A DNA stretch of 10,455 nt. Origin: Bacteroidales bacterium. Lineage in GTDB: Bacteria > Bacteroidota > Bacteroidia > Bacteroidales > Bacteroidaceae. The stretch covers positions 1-10,455 of the forward strand of contig JAUNIV010000063.1 in assembly GCA_030523385.1 (NCBI GenBank). Direction: 5' to 3'. Positions 1-7,590 of the stretch are shown one piece after another; within the stretch, counting starts at the first letter, position 1; every line of letters begins with the position of its first letter. Under the pieces are notes generated by a model. That model searched no databases and had not been told where the DNA came from. It saw only the letters and a list, made by a program, of their open reading frames with translations. Made by a program: the position numbers and the translations under genes.

Positions 1-66
1 GGCGTATGTCCCTTTTATTCGGTAAATTTCCGCCCGTTTCGCTACGTTGATTTAAATATTACAATT

Positions 67-1731
67 ATGTTACAAATATATTGCAAAAATAACAATATTT
101 CAAAGAATTTCCCAATCGGAAGTTCACTTTTGGATATTTATAATGAATTTAATCTGAATATGCCCTACGGACCGGTCAGTGCGAAGGTCAATAACAAGGT
201 CGAAGGACTCCACTATCGGGCATACAACAACAAGGATGTGGCGTTTCTGGACATGCTCAACCCGTCGGGCATGCGTACTTACGTGCGTTCGCTCTGCTTC
301 GTGCTCTGCAAGGCGGTAGAAGAACTCTATCCCGATGGAAAAATCATGCTGGAGCATCCGGTGTCGCGTGGTTACTATTGCGATTTGCAGATAGGACGCC
401 CCGTAGAGCAGGAGGATGTGGACCGCATACGCCGGCGCATGAAAGAGATAGTGGATGCCGACCTCACTTTTCATCGCTTTGAATGCCACACTACCGAAGT
501 AGTGGAGCTGTTTCGCCAACGCGGAATGATGGATAAGGTGAAATTGCTGGAAACTTCGGGCGAACTCTATTCCTTTTATTATACGTTGGGAGACTGCGTG
601 GATTATTACTACGGCAGCCTGCTGCCCAGCACGGGCTACATACGCCTGTTCGATGTGGTGAAGTATGACAATGGATTACTGTTGCGTGTACCCAACCGTC
701 AGCATCCCGAAGTGTTGGAAGAAGTGGTGAAACAAGAGAAGATGCTGGAGGTATTCAAGGAACATCGCCGCTGGAACAAGATTTTGGGTGTGGGCACCGT
801 GGGCGACTTCAATGCAGCCTGCCAGCACGGACATGCCACCGACCTGATAAACGTGTCCGAAGCCTTGCAGGAGAAGAAGATTTCCTACATAGCCGACGAG
901 ATATACCATCGCGGCACCAACGGGCAGCGGGTGAAGCTCATTCTCATCTCCGGTCCGTCGTCTTCGGGCAAGACCACATTCAGCAAGCGCCTCAGCATCC
1001 AGCTTATGACCAACGGACTGCGTCCTTATCCCGTTTCATTAGACGATTATTTCGTGAACCGCGAGGATACGCCGTTGGACGAAAACGGAGAGTATGATTA
1101 TGAATCGCTCTATGCGTTGGATTTGGATTTCTTCAATGCCCAGCTACAGGCACTGTTGAGGGGAGAAGAGGTGGAGCTGCCGCGTTTCAACTTCACTACA
1201 GGCCGGCGCGAACCGAGCGGGAACCGCCTGCGCATAGACGACAACATGATACTGATTCTGGAGGGCATCCATGCGCTGAACCCCGAACTCATTCCGCACA
1301 TACCGCCCGAGAATACCTATAAAATATATGTATCGGCACTGACCACCATCCTGCTGGATAACCATAATTACATCCCCACCACCGACAACCGCTTGCTTCG
1401 CCGCATCATCCGCGACTACAAATACCGTGGCTATTCGGCCGAAGAGACCATCCGCCGCTGGCCCAGCGTGCGTGCAGGCGAAGACAAATGGATTTTCCCT
1501 TACCAGGAGAATGCGGATGCCATGTTCAATTCGGCCTTGCTGTTTGAGTTGGCAGTGATGAAAGATTATGCCATCCCCATTTTGCGGAGCGTACAAAACA
1601 ACCGTCCCGAATATTCCGAGGCATACCGCCTGCGCAAGTTCTTAGAGTATTTCACGTCTGTACAAGACAAGGAACTTCCGCCCACTTCGCTGTTGCGGGA
1701 GTTTTTGGGCGGAAGCAGTTTCAATTACTAA
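67..1731 (+). CDS. Nucleoside (uridine-type) kinase fused to a threonyl-tRNA-synthetase-like N-terminal region
   Basis: A 554-residue protein in three parts. Residues 1 to about 62 resemble a TGS domain. Residues about 70-240 resemble the second additional (editing-like) domain of threonyl-tRNA synthetase, with an EHPVSRGYYCDLQ stretch near 96-108 matching the ThrRS pattern GPxxxxGFYYD. Residues about 285-500 form a phosphoribulokinase/uridine kinase P-loop domain. In it the Walker A motif GPSSSGKTT lies at 296-304, SLDDYF at 324-329 follows the usual uridine kinase pattern for substrate binding, and LEGIHALN lies near 398-405. The family reaction is ATP-dependent phosphorylation of a nucleoside such as uridine in the cytosol; the actual substrate cannot be read from the sequence. 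Classical Udk is only about 210 residues. No other part of a ThrRS (aminoacylation core, anticodon-binding domain) is present. The ATG at 67 follows an A/T-rich leader with no clear promoter in positions 1-66. Kinase fold is sure; substrate is open. Confidence 0.88.
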   Translation: MLQIYCKNNNISKNFPIGSSLLDIYNEFNLNMPYGPVSAKVNNKVEGLHYRAYNNKDVAFLDMLNPSGMRTYVRSLCFVLCKAVEELYPDGKIMLEHPVSRGYYCDLQIGRPVEQEDVDRIRRRMKEIVDADLTFHRFECHTTEVVELFRQRGMMDKVKLLETSGELYSFYYTLGDCVDYYYGSLLPSTGYIRLFDVVKYDNGLLLRVPNRQHPEVLEEVVKQEKMLEVFKEHRRWNKILGVGTVGDFNAACQHGHATDLINVSEALQEKKISYIADEIYHRGTNGQRVKLILISGPSSSGKTTFSKRLSIQLMTNGLRPYPVSLDDYFVNREDTPLDENGEYDYESLYALDLDFFNAQLQALLRGEEVELPRFNFTTGRREPSGNRLRIDDNMILILEGIHALNPELIPHIPPENTYKIYVSALTTILLDNHNYIPTTDNRLLRRIIRDYKYRGYSAEETIRRWPSVRAGEDKWIFPYQENADAMFNSALLFELAVMKDYAIPILRSVQNNRPEYSEAYRLRKFLEYFTSVQDKELPPTSLLREFLGGSSFNY

Positions 1732-1744
1732 GCGGTCGTCCTCC

Positions 1745-2383
1745 TTAATCCGTAGGGAAATCAAGCAACACTTTATCCGCCTCATCAATGGGGCGGATGA
1801 CCCTGCATGGATTTCCCACGGCCAACACATGGGGCGGAATATCTTTAGTCACCACGCTTCCCGCACCTATCACGCTGCCTTCGCCGATGGTTACTCCCGG
1901 CAATACTGTCACATGGGCTGCAATCCACACATTGTCGCCTATGGTGATGGGAAGTGCGCGCATGATTCCCTCGTTGCGTTGTTCTGCACAAAGGGCATGG
2001 GTTACTGTACAGAGGCTGGTGTTGGGTCCGATGAATACATGATGCCCGATGGTGACCGGAGCTTCATCCAGTATAGTCAGATTGAAGTTGCCCACAAAAT
2101 GGTCACCGATGCGTATGTTTATGCCAAAGTCGCAGTGGAACGGACTGTGCAGAATAAAGTTGCTGCCTACTGCTCCGAAAATCTCCTGTGCAAGCCTATG
2201 CCGTTCCTCCCGTTGCGAGGGAGGAAGCGTGTTGAGGCGGAAACACTTCTCTTCACATGCCGACAATACTTGAAAAACATCCTCACCAAATGCGTTCACC
2301 CAACTGCCCGGACGCAGACGTGCTTGCAAGTCGGCTGCTGATACCAGCCTTTTCCCGTTGTTATTATTCTCTGAATTTCCCAT
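1745..2383 (-). CDS. Hexapeptide-repeat sugar O-acetyltransferase (maltose/galactoside acetyltransferase family)
   Basis: A 212-residue member of the left-handed beta-helix acetyltransferases of the Maa/LacA/NodL type, which move acetyl from acetyl-CoA to a sugar hydroxyl in the cytosol. Residues about 18-70 match the helical maltose-acetyltransferase N-terminal segment. Residues about 72-195 carry the hexapeptide ladder, seen as INIRIGDHF, APVTIGHHVFIG, LPITIGDNVWIAA, GVTIGEGSVIGAGSVVTKDIP and AVGNPCRVIR. His129 in TVTHAL corresponds to the catalytic histidine of LacA. The length is slightly above the family norm of about 185-205, and the excess is an Asn-rich N-terminus (residues 5-9). The stop lies 13 bp from the stop of the convergent kinase gene and I see no terminator hairpin in that gap. 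A promoter is visible about 50 bp upstream. The acetyl acceptor is unknown; such genes often act on free sugars or on polysaccharide intermediates. Confidence 0.88.
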   Translation of the reverse strand: MGNSENNNNGKRLVSAADLQARLRPGSWVNAFGEDVFQVLSACEEKCFRLNTLPPSQREERHRLAQEIFGAVGSNFILHSPFHCDFGINIRIGDHFVGNFNLTILDEAPVTIGHHVFIGPNTSLCTVTHALCAEQRNEGIMRALPITIGDNVWIAAHVTVLPGVTIGEGSVIGAGSVVTKDIPPHVLAVGNPCRVIRPIDEADKVLLDFPTD

Positions 2384-2435
2384 TAAGACTCCTTTACCGT
2401 ATTAAGAATGTTCGAAATGTCCATTGTTTATGACG

Positions 2436-2467
2436 CAAAGAAACGAATTAATTGGGCTATTTGCAAA
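2436..2467 (-). promoter_or_regulatory. Bacteroides-type promoter for the acetyltransferase gene
   Basis: Read on the minus strand there is TTTG (plus-strand 2464-2467), a 20-nt spacer, then TTTCTTTG (2436-2443). The known primary-sigma consensus of Bacteroides is TTTG, 19-21 nt, TAnnTTTG, so there is one mismatch in the -7 element and perfect spacing. Transcription would begin near 2430 and leave a leader of roughly 45 nt before the start codon at 2383. This is a motif match only, with no transcript evidence. Confidence 0.5.
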
Positions 2468-2493
2468 CAATGCCTTGCTTTTATAGGGTTTGA

Positions 2494-2556
2494 TGCCGTG
2501 AAAATCATCGCAGTGTCTTGTCGTTCTTTCGTCATGTTGCGACCGTTGTCACGGCA
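2494..2556. repeat. 8-bp inverted repeat with 47-nt spacer in the divergent intergenic region
   Basis: TGCCGTGA at 2494-2501 is exactly mirrored by TCACGGCA at 2549-2556. It lies in the 281-bp region 2384-2664 between two divergent genes, upstream of both inferred promoters, so if it works it would do so as DNA (operator half-sites) rather than in a leader RNA. An 8-bp match over this distance could be chance. Besides this repeat and the two promoters I see nothing else in 2384-2664; short open frames there have no gene-like features. Confidence 0.25.
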
Positions 2557-2602
2557 CAGGAAACATTTTTTTTCAGAAAAAACGTAGAAACACACCTTAT
2601 TA

Positions 2603-2634
2603 TATGGCAAGTTTTTAGTTTTTTCCTACTTTTG
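2603..2634 (+). promoter_or_regulatory. Bacteroides-type promoter for topA
   Basis: TACTTTTG at 2627-2634 is a perfect match to the Bacteroides -7 element TAnnTTTG. At a 20-nt spacing upstream is TATG (2603-2606), a three-of-four match to the -33 element TTTG. The start of transcription would fall near 2640, giving a leader of about 25 nt, A-rich and without a Shine-Dalgarno sequence, before the ATG at 2665. It probably drives topA and the overlapping aroK. Confidence 0.65.
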
Positions 2635-2664
2635 CCCCCAAATAAAAAAGGGATACACTGTATT

Positions 2665-5007
2665 ATGCAAAAAAACTTAGTAATAGTTGAGTCACCGGCC
2701 AAGGCTAAGACCATAGAAAAATTCTTAGGAAGCGATTATAAGGTTCTTTCCAGTTACGGACACATCCGCGACTTGAAGAAGAAAGAATTCAGTATAGACG
2801 TGGAGCATGGATTCACGCCGACATACGAGATACCGAAAGATAAAAAGGCATTGGTAGCAGAGCTGAAAGCCGAAGCCAAGAAAGCCGACGTAGTGTGGCT
2901 CGCATCCGATGAAGACCGCGAAGGGGAGGCCATATCATGGCACTTGTATGAAGTCTTAGGGCTTGACCCGGCAAAGACCAAGCGTATTGTATTCCACGAA
3001 ATAACCAAGACGGCCATACTGAAAGCCATCGAAAACCCGCGAGACATCGACGTGAACCTGGTGAATGCCCAGCAGGCACGGCGCATACTCGACCGCATTG
3101 TGGGATTCGAACTCTCGCCCGTGTTGTGGAAGAAAGTGAAGCCTGCGCTGTCGGCCGGACGGGTGCAGTCCGTAGCTGTGCGCCTGATTGTGGAGCGCGA
3201 ACGCGAGGTGCATGCTTTCGTCAGCGAATCCTCCTACAGGGTGACTGCCACATTCGAGGTGCCCGATGCCGACGGCAAACCGGTGGAAGTGAAAGCCGAA
3301 GCAGGCGTGCGCTTCAGCCAAAAGGAGGATGCAAGGGAATTTCTGGAAACTTGCCAGGATGCCCGCTTCACGATAGAAGACATCACCACCCGGCCGATGA
3401 AGAAATCGCCGGCACCGCCCTTCACCACCTCTACCTTGCAGCAGGAAGCGGCACGCAAGCTGGGATTCACGGTGGCACAGACCATGATGGTGGCACAAAG
3501 ACTCTACGAAAGCGGAAAGATTACCTACATGCGTACCGACTCTGTAAACCTCTCCGGACTCGCTCTCGCCACCAGCAAGGAGGCTATCCTCTCGCTCATG
3601 GGAGAACAGTATGTGAAGACCCGCCAGTTTGCCACCAAGACCAAAGGTGCACAGGAGGCTCACGAAGCCATACGCCCCACTTACATGGAGAACGAGACCA
3701 TAGAGGGAACGCCGCAGGAGCAGAAACTCTATGAACTGATATGGAAGCGCACCATCGCTTCGCAGATGGCGGATGCCGAACTGGAGAAGACCACGGCCAC
3801 CATTGCCATGAGCAACAGCACCGAGAAGTTCTTTGCCACGGGCGAGGTCGTGATGTTCGATGGTTTCTTGCGCGTATATAGGGAATCGTATGACGATGAC
3901 AGCGAGCAGGAAACCGAAAGCCTGTTGCCGCCTCTTGCCATACGCCAACAGCTGGAGCGGAAAGAGATTTATGCCACGCAGCGGTTCACCCAATGCCCGC
4001 CCCGATACACGGAGGCCAGCTTGGTGCGCAAGTTGGAAGAATTGGGCATCGGACGTCCTTCTACATACGCGCCCACCATCTCTACGGTGCAGCAGCGCGG
4101 CTATGTGGAGAAAGGAAACAAGGAAGGCGAGAAACGCCCTTACGACATATTGAAACTGAAAGGAAGCCGAATCACGGAATCTACCAAGACCGAGATGTAT
4201 GGCAGCGAGCGAGGCAAGCTGTTGCCCACCGACACGGGTATCGTGGTGAACGACTTCCTGATGGAATATTTCCCCGAAATCATGGACTACAACTTCACGG
4301 CCAATGTGGAGAAGGAATTTGACGAAGTGGCCGAAGGAGAAAAGGAATGGAGCGGCATGATGGAGGACTTCTACAAAGGCTTCCATCCGCTGGTGGACAA
4401 GACGCTGCACTCCAAGACCGAACACAAGGTGGGCGAACGCATGTTGGGTACAGACCCCGTGAGCGGCAAGCCGGTATCTGTCAAGATAGGACGCTTCGGC
4501 CCGGTCATCCAGATTGGTTCGGCCGAAGACGAGGAGAAACCACGCTTTGCCCAACTGGTGAAAGGCCAGTCTTTGGAGACCATCACGCTGGAAGAAGCGT
4601 TGGAGGCATTCAAGTTGCCCCGCACATTGGGCGACTACGAAGGACAGACGGTGACGGTGGGCGTGGGACGTTTTGGCCCTTACGTGCGCTACGACAAGCT
4701 TTTCGTCTCCATCCCGAAAGGCACCGACCCCATGGAAATCACGCTGGACGAGGCTGTACAGCTGATTCGTAACAAGGTGGAGGCCGAGGAGAAGAAGTTT
4801 ATCAAGAGCTTCGATGAAGATCCCGACATGCAGGTGTTGAACGGCAAATACGGTCCTTACATCTGTTATCAGAAAAAGAATTATAAGATACCCGAAGGTG
4901 TGGAGCCGGCAGACTTGAACCTGGAGGCCTGCTTCAAGATTATCGAGTTGCAAAAGAACAAGGCAGAAACCCGCAAGGTGAAAATGGCCGCAAAACGAAA
5001 GAAATGA
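2665..5007 (+). CDS. topA: DNA topoisomerase I (type IA)
   Basis: A 780-residue type IA topoisomerase that relaxes negative supercoils by cutting one DNA strand through a tyrosine 5'-phosphate link. The TOPRIM domain (about 3-115) shows the catalytic Glu9 in IVESPAKAKTIEKFLG and the acidic triad DED at 82-84 in SDEDREGEA. The active-site tyrosine is Tyr288 in TYMRTDS. LSAGRVQSVA and EEAHEAIRPT-like motifs (here AQEAHEAIRPT) and LGIGRPSTYAPT are also family hallmarks. The C-terminus has no zinc fingers (only four scattered Cys in the protein). It carries three repeats marked by GRFGP/GKYGP at 609, 668 and 727, exactly 59 residues apart, each followed by a TLEEA-like helix, and ends in a Lys-rich tail. 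The ATG at 2665 is chosen because the conserved N-terminus begins there and a promoter lies just before it; an in-frame upstream extension would cross that promoter. The stop overlaps the aroK start (ATGA). Confidence 0.97.
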   Translation: MQKNLVIVESPAKAKTIEKFLGSDYKVLSSYGHIRDLKKKEFSIDVEHGFTPTYEIPKDKKALVAELKAEAKKADVVWLASDEDREGEAISWHLYEVLGLDPAKTKRIVFHEITKTAILKAIENPRDIDVNLVNAQQARRILDRIVGFELSPVLWKKVKPALSAGRVQSVAVRLIVEREREVHAFVSESSYRVTATFEVPDADGKPVEVKAEAGVRFSQKEDAREFLETCQDARFTIEDITTRPMKKSPAPPFTTSTLQQEAARKLGFTVAQTMMVAQRLYESGKITYMRTDSVNLSGLALATSKEAILSLMGEQYVKTRQFATKTKGAQEAHEAIRPTYMENETIEGTPQEQKLYELIWKRTIASQMADAELEKTTATIAMSNSTEKFFATGEVVMFDGFLRVYRESYDDDSEQETESLLPPLAIRQQLERKEIYATQRFTQCPPRYTEASLVRKLEELGIGRPSTYAPTISTVQQRGYVEKGNKEGEKRPYDILKLKGSRITESTKTEMYGSERGKLLPTDTGIVVNDFLMEYFPEIMDYNFTANVEKEFDEVAEGEKEWSGMMEDFYKGFHPLVDKTLHSKTEHKVGERMLGTDPVSGKPVSVKIGRFGPVIQIGSAEDEEKPRFAQLVKGQSLETITLEEALEAFKLPRTLGDYEGQTVTVGVGRFGPYVRYDKLFVSIPKGTDPMEITLDEAVQLIRNKVEAEEKKFIKSFDEDPDMQVLNGKYGPYICYQKKNYKIPEGVEPADLNLEACFKIIELQKNKAETRKVKMAAKRKK

Positions 5008-5546
5008 CACGCATATTCTTGATAGGCTATATGGGCGCGGGCAAGACAACTTTAGGCAAGGCGTATGCCCGCGAGATAGGGTTGAGCTTCATCGATCTGG
5101 ACTGGTATATCGAAGAGCGCTTCCACAAGACCGTGGGGCAGCTCTTTGCCGAACGGGGCGAACAGGGTTTCAGGGAACTGGAGCGCAGGATGCTGCACGA
5201 AGCAGCCGAGTTTGAAGATGTAATCATTTCGGCAGGAGGGGGGACACCTTGCTTCTTCGACAACATGGATTACATGAATGCCTGTGGCGAGACGGTCTTT
5301 CTGGAAGTGACGCCTCAAGTGTTGTTCCGCCGTCTGCGGGTGGCCAAGCAGCAGCGTCCGCTGTTGGCTAAAAAGTCTGACGAAGAATTGATGGACTTTA
5401 TAAATGAAGCGTTGCAAAAGAGACTCCCGTTCTATACGAAGGCGAAACACACGTTTGTGGCCGACGAACTGGAGGATAAAAGGCAAATCAAAAGTTCTGT
5501 GGAGCGTTTGAGGAAGTTGCTGGAAGAAAGTGCTTCCAATCAATGA
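5004..5546 (+). CDS. aroK: Shikimate kinase
   Basis: A 180-residue cytosolic enzyme that phosphorylates shikimate at the 3-hydroxyl with ATP, the fifth step of the pathway to chorismate and aromatic amino acids. The Walker A motif GYMGAGKTT is at 8-16. Shikimate-binding residues expected from the family are present: Asp33 in FIDLD, Arg57 in GFRELE, the glycine triplet 78-80 in SAGGGTP, and Arg140. Arg118 in the QQRPLL segment fits the lid arginine. Length is normal (about 170-180). The ATG shares four bases with the topA stop, so translation is probably coupled and both genes share the topA promoter. After the stop there is no U-tract terminator but a 76-nt palindromic repeat, which may serve as the transcript end. 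Confidence 0.95.
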   Translation: MTRIFLIGYMGAGKTTLGKAYAREIGLSFIDLDWYIEERFHKTVGQLFAERGEQGFRELERRMLHEAAEFEDVIISAGGGTPCFFDNMDYMNACGETVFLEVTPQVLFRRLRVAKQQRPLLAKKSDEELMDFINEALQKRLPFYTKAKHTFVADELEDKRQIKSSVERLRKLLEESASNQ

Positions 5547-5559
5547 CAATAAACATGCC

Positions 5560-5635
5560 TTGTAGGGGCAGAATATTTTCTGCCCGTAATCATCCACATG
5601 GGTGTTATCGGGCGGAAGATATTCCGCCCCTACAA
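5560..5635. repeat. 76-nt composite palindrome (REP/MITE-like intergenic repeat)
   Basis: Arm 5560-5586 and arm 5609-5635 (27 nt each) are inverted copies with three differences, around a 22-nt centre. The ends are TTGTAGGGGC and GCCCCTACAA. Each arm is also a hairpin in itself: 5566-5585 (8-bp stem GGGCAGAA, loop TATT) and 5610-5629 (8-bp stem GGGCGGAA, loop GATA). TTGTAG/CTACAA then form an outer 6-bp stem flush with both hairpins. The centre holds a weak third stem (CATCC 5591-5595 with GGGTG 5600-5604, one G-T pair). Palindromes with GTAGGGGC ends are, from general knowledge, dispersed in many bacterial genomes; I cannot count copies here. No transposase is present in the window and no clear target duplication is visible. 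Confidence 0.85.
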
Positions 5636-5694
5636 CTAAATAAAAGAACAATAAATTAAAATAAGTACATACACTCTTTGCACTGAATGAAGAA

Positions 5695-7587
5695 ATGAGA
5701 AAATGGCGTATTGAAGATTCGGAAGAACTCTACAACATTACCGGTTGGGGAACTTCGTACTTTGGTATCAATGACAAAGGTCATGTAGTGGTAACTCCGC
5801 GCAAGGATGGCGTGGCGGTCGATTTGAAAGAACTGGTGGACGAACTTTCTTTGCGGGACGTGGCAGCTCCCATGCTCGTGCGTTTCCCGGATATTCTGGA
5901 CAACCGTATCGAAAGAATAGCCCGGTGCTTCCATCAGGCTGCCGATGAATACGGATATAAGGCACAGAACTTCATCATCTATCCCATCAAGGTGAACCAG
6001 ATGCGCCCGGTAGTGGAAGAAATCATCAGTCATGGCAAGAAATTCAACTTAGGACTGGAGGCCGGCTCCAAACCCGAACTTCATGCGGTGATTGCCATCA
6101 ACACGGATTCTGATTCGCTGATTATCTGCAACGGATATAAGGACGAAAGCTACATTGAGCTGGCCTTGCTGGCGCAGAAGATGGGCAAGCGCATCTTCCT
6201 CGTGGTGGAAAAGATGAACGAACTGCGCCTCATTGCCCGCATGGCCAAGCAACTGAACGTGCGCCCAAACATAGGCATACGCATCAAGTTGGCTTCGTCG
6301 GGCAGCGGCAAGTGGGAGGAAAGCGGCGGCGATGCCAGCAAGTTCGGGCTTACTTCCAGCGAACTGCTCGAAGCGCTCGATTTCTTAGAGAAGAAAGACC
6401 TGAAGGACTGCCTGAAGCTGATTCATTTCCACATAGGCAGCCAAGTGACCAAGATACGCCGAATCAAGACCGCCTTGCGCGAGGCTTCGCAGTTCTATGT
6501 GCAGTTGCATGCCATGGGCTTCAAGGTGGAGTTTGTCGATATAGGCGGCGGATTGGGAGTGGACTACGACGGCACGCGCTCATCGAACAGCGAGAGCAGT
6601 GTGAACTACTCCATCCAGGAATACGTGAACGACTCCATCTCTACGCTCGTAGATGCCAGCGACAAGAACGGCATACCTCATCCCAACATCATTACGGAAA
6701 GCGGACGCTCGCTCACCGCCCATCATTCGGTGCTGATATTCGAAGTGCTGGAGACGGCCACCCTGCCCGAGATGGACGACGACTTCGAAGTGAGCGACGA
6801 CGACCATGAACTGGTGCGCGAACTCTATGAGATTTGGGACAAGCTGAACCAAAGCCGCATGCTCGAAGCCTGGCACGATGCGCAGCAGATACGCGAGGAA
6901 GCACTCGACCTGTTCAGCCACGGCATTGTGGACCTGAAGACCCGTGCGCAGATAGAACGCCTCTACTGGTCGGTCACCCGCGAGATAAACCAGATAGCTT
7001 CGGGACTGAAACATGCGCCCGACGAATTCCGCAAGCTCGACAAGCTTTTGGCCGATAAGTATTTCTGCAACTTCTCTCTCTTCCAGTCTTTGCCCGACTC
7101 ATGGGCCATAGACCAGATATTCCCCATCATGCCCATACAGCGTCTGGACGAGAAGCCCGACCGCACGGCCACCCTGCAGGACATCACTTGCGATTCGGAT
7201 GGCAAGATAGCCAACTTCGTCTCCACCCGCAACGTGTCACACAACCTGCCGGTGCATTCGCTGAAAGGAAAAGACTCTTATTATATAGGTGTATTCCTGG
7301 TGGGTGCCTATCAGGAGATATTGGGCGACATGCACAACCTGTTTGGCGACACCAATGCCGTACACGTCACCGTGGATGAAAAGGGTTACTCCATCGACCA
7401 GGTGATAGACGGCGAGACCGTGGCCGAAGTGTTGGACTATGTGCAGTACAGCCCCAAAAAGCTGGTGCGCACGCTGGAGACGTGGGTGACCAAATCGGTG
7501 AAAGAAGGAAAAATATCGGTGGAAGAAGGCAAGGAGTTCTTGTCCAACTACCGTTCGGGACTCTATGGATATACTTATTTGGAATAA
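5695..7587 (+). CDS. speA: Biosynthetic arginine decarboxylase
   Basis: A 630-residue PLP enzyme of the alanine-racemase-like fold (group IV decarboxylase), converting arginine to agmatine, the first step of the agmatine route to putrescine and spermidine. Lys99 in YPIKVNQ is the Schiff-base lysine. HFHIGSQ is at 244-250, the PLP-phosphate glycine loop DIGGGLG at 282-288, ESGR at 335-338, and the catalytic Cys499-Asp500 of the CDSDG motif near the C-terminus. The segment about 360-470 is the helical insertion typical of SpeA. Length is close to E. coli SpeA (658), lacking its N-terminal extension. The ATG at 5695 precedes the conserved WGTSYFGIN block. Position 5636-5694 is A/T-rich and I find no good TAnnTTTG promoter there, so the gene may have a weak promoter of its own or be read from topA. 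argB follows after 3 nt, so the two are co-transcribed. Confidence 0.96.
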   Translation: MRKWRIEDSEELYNITGWGTSYFGINDKGHVVVTPRKDGVAVDLKELVDELSLRDVAAPMLVRFPDILDNRIERIARCFHQAADEYGYKAQNFIIYPIKVNQMRPVVEEIISHGKKFNLGLEAGSKPELHAVIAINTDSDSLIICNGYKDESYIELALLAQKMGKRIFLVVEKMNELRLIARMAKQLNVRPNIGIRIKLASSGSGKWEESGGDASKFGLTSSELLEALDFLEKKDLKDCLKLIHFHIGSQVTKIRRIKTALREASQFYVQLHAMGFKVEFVDIGGGLGVDYDGTRSSNSESSVNYSIQEYVNDSISTLVDASDKNGIPHPNIITESGRSLTAHHSVLIFEVLETATLPEMDDDFEVSDDDHELVRELYEIWDKLNQSRMLEAWHDAQQIREEALDLFSHGIVDLKTRAQIERLYWSVTREINQIASGLKHAPDEFRKLDKLLADKYFCNFSLFQSLPDSWAIDQIFPIMPIQRLDEKPDRTATLQDITCDSDGKIANFVSTRNVSHNLPVHSLKGKDSYYIGVFLVGAYQEILGDMHNLFGDTNAVHVTVDEKGYSIDQVIDGETVAEVLDYVQYSPKKLVRTLETWVTKSVKEGKISVEEGKEFLSNYRSGLYGYTYLE

Positions 7588-7590
7588 AAG

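Noticed and set aside
1732..1744. A terminator between the convergent kinase and acetyltransferase genes
   Set aside because: The 13-bp gap and flanking codons show no stem followed by a T-run on either strand.
1829..2341. A 170-codon plus-strand frame opposite the acetyltransferase
   Set aside because: The minus-strand protein has clear hexapeptide repeats and a catalytic His, while the plus-strand peptide has no coherent features.
2518..2664. A 49-codon upstream extension of the topA frame
   Set aside because: It runs across the TACTTTTG promoter and the T/A-rich leader. The conserved TOPRIM N-terminus begins right after the ATG at 2665.
2956..5049. A 697-codon open frame on the minus strand opposite topA and the start of aroK
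   Set aside because: It is in register antisense to topA and exists because topA lacks TTA, CTA and TCA codons there. The peptide is rich in His, Leu, Phe and Arg with no recognisable domain, and topA is certain.
5671..5680. ACTCTTTG just before speA as a Bacteroides -7 promoter element
   Set aside because: The TA pair of TAnnTTTG is missing, there is no TTTG about 20 nt upstream, and it would leave only about 10 nt before the start codon.
6312..6809. Overlapping frames of 100-165 codons on both strands within speA, and similar ones in topA, aroK and argB
   Set aside because: These are composition shadows of well-supported genes, with Arg/His/Gly-rich peptides and no motifs.
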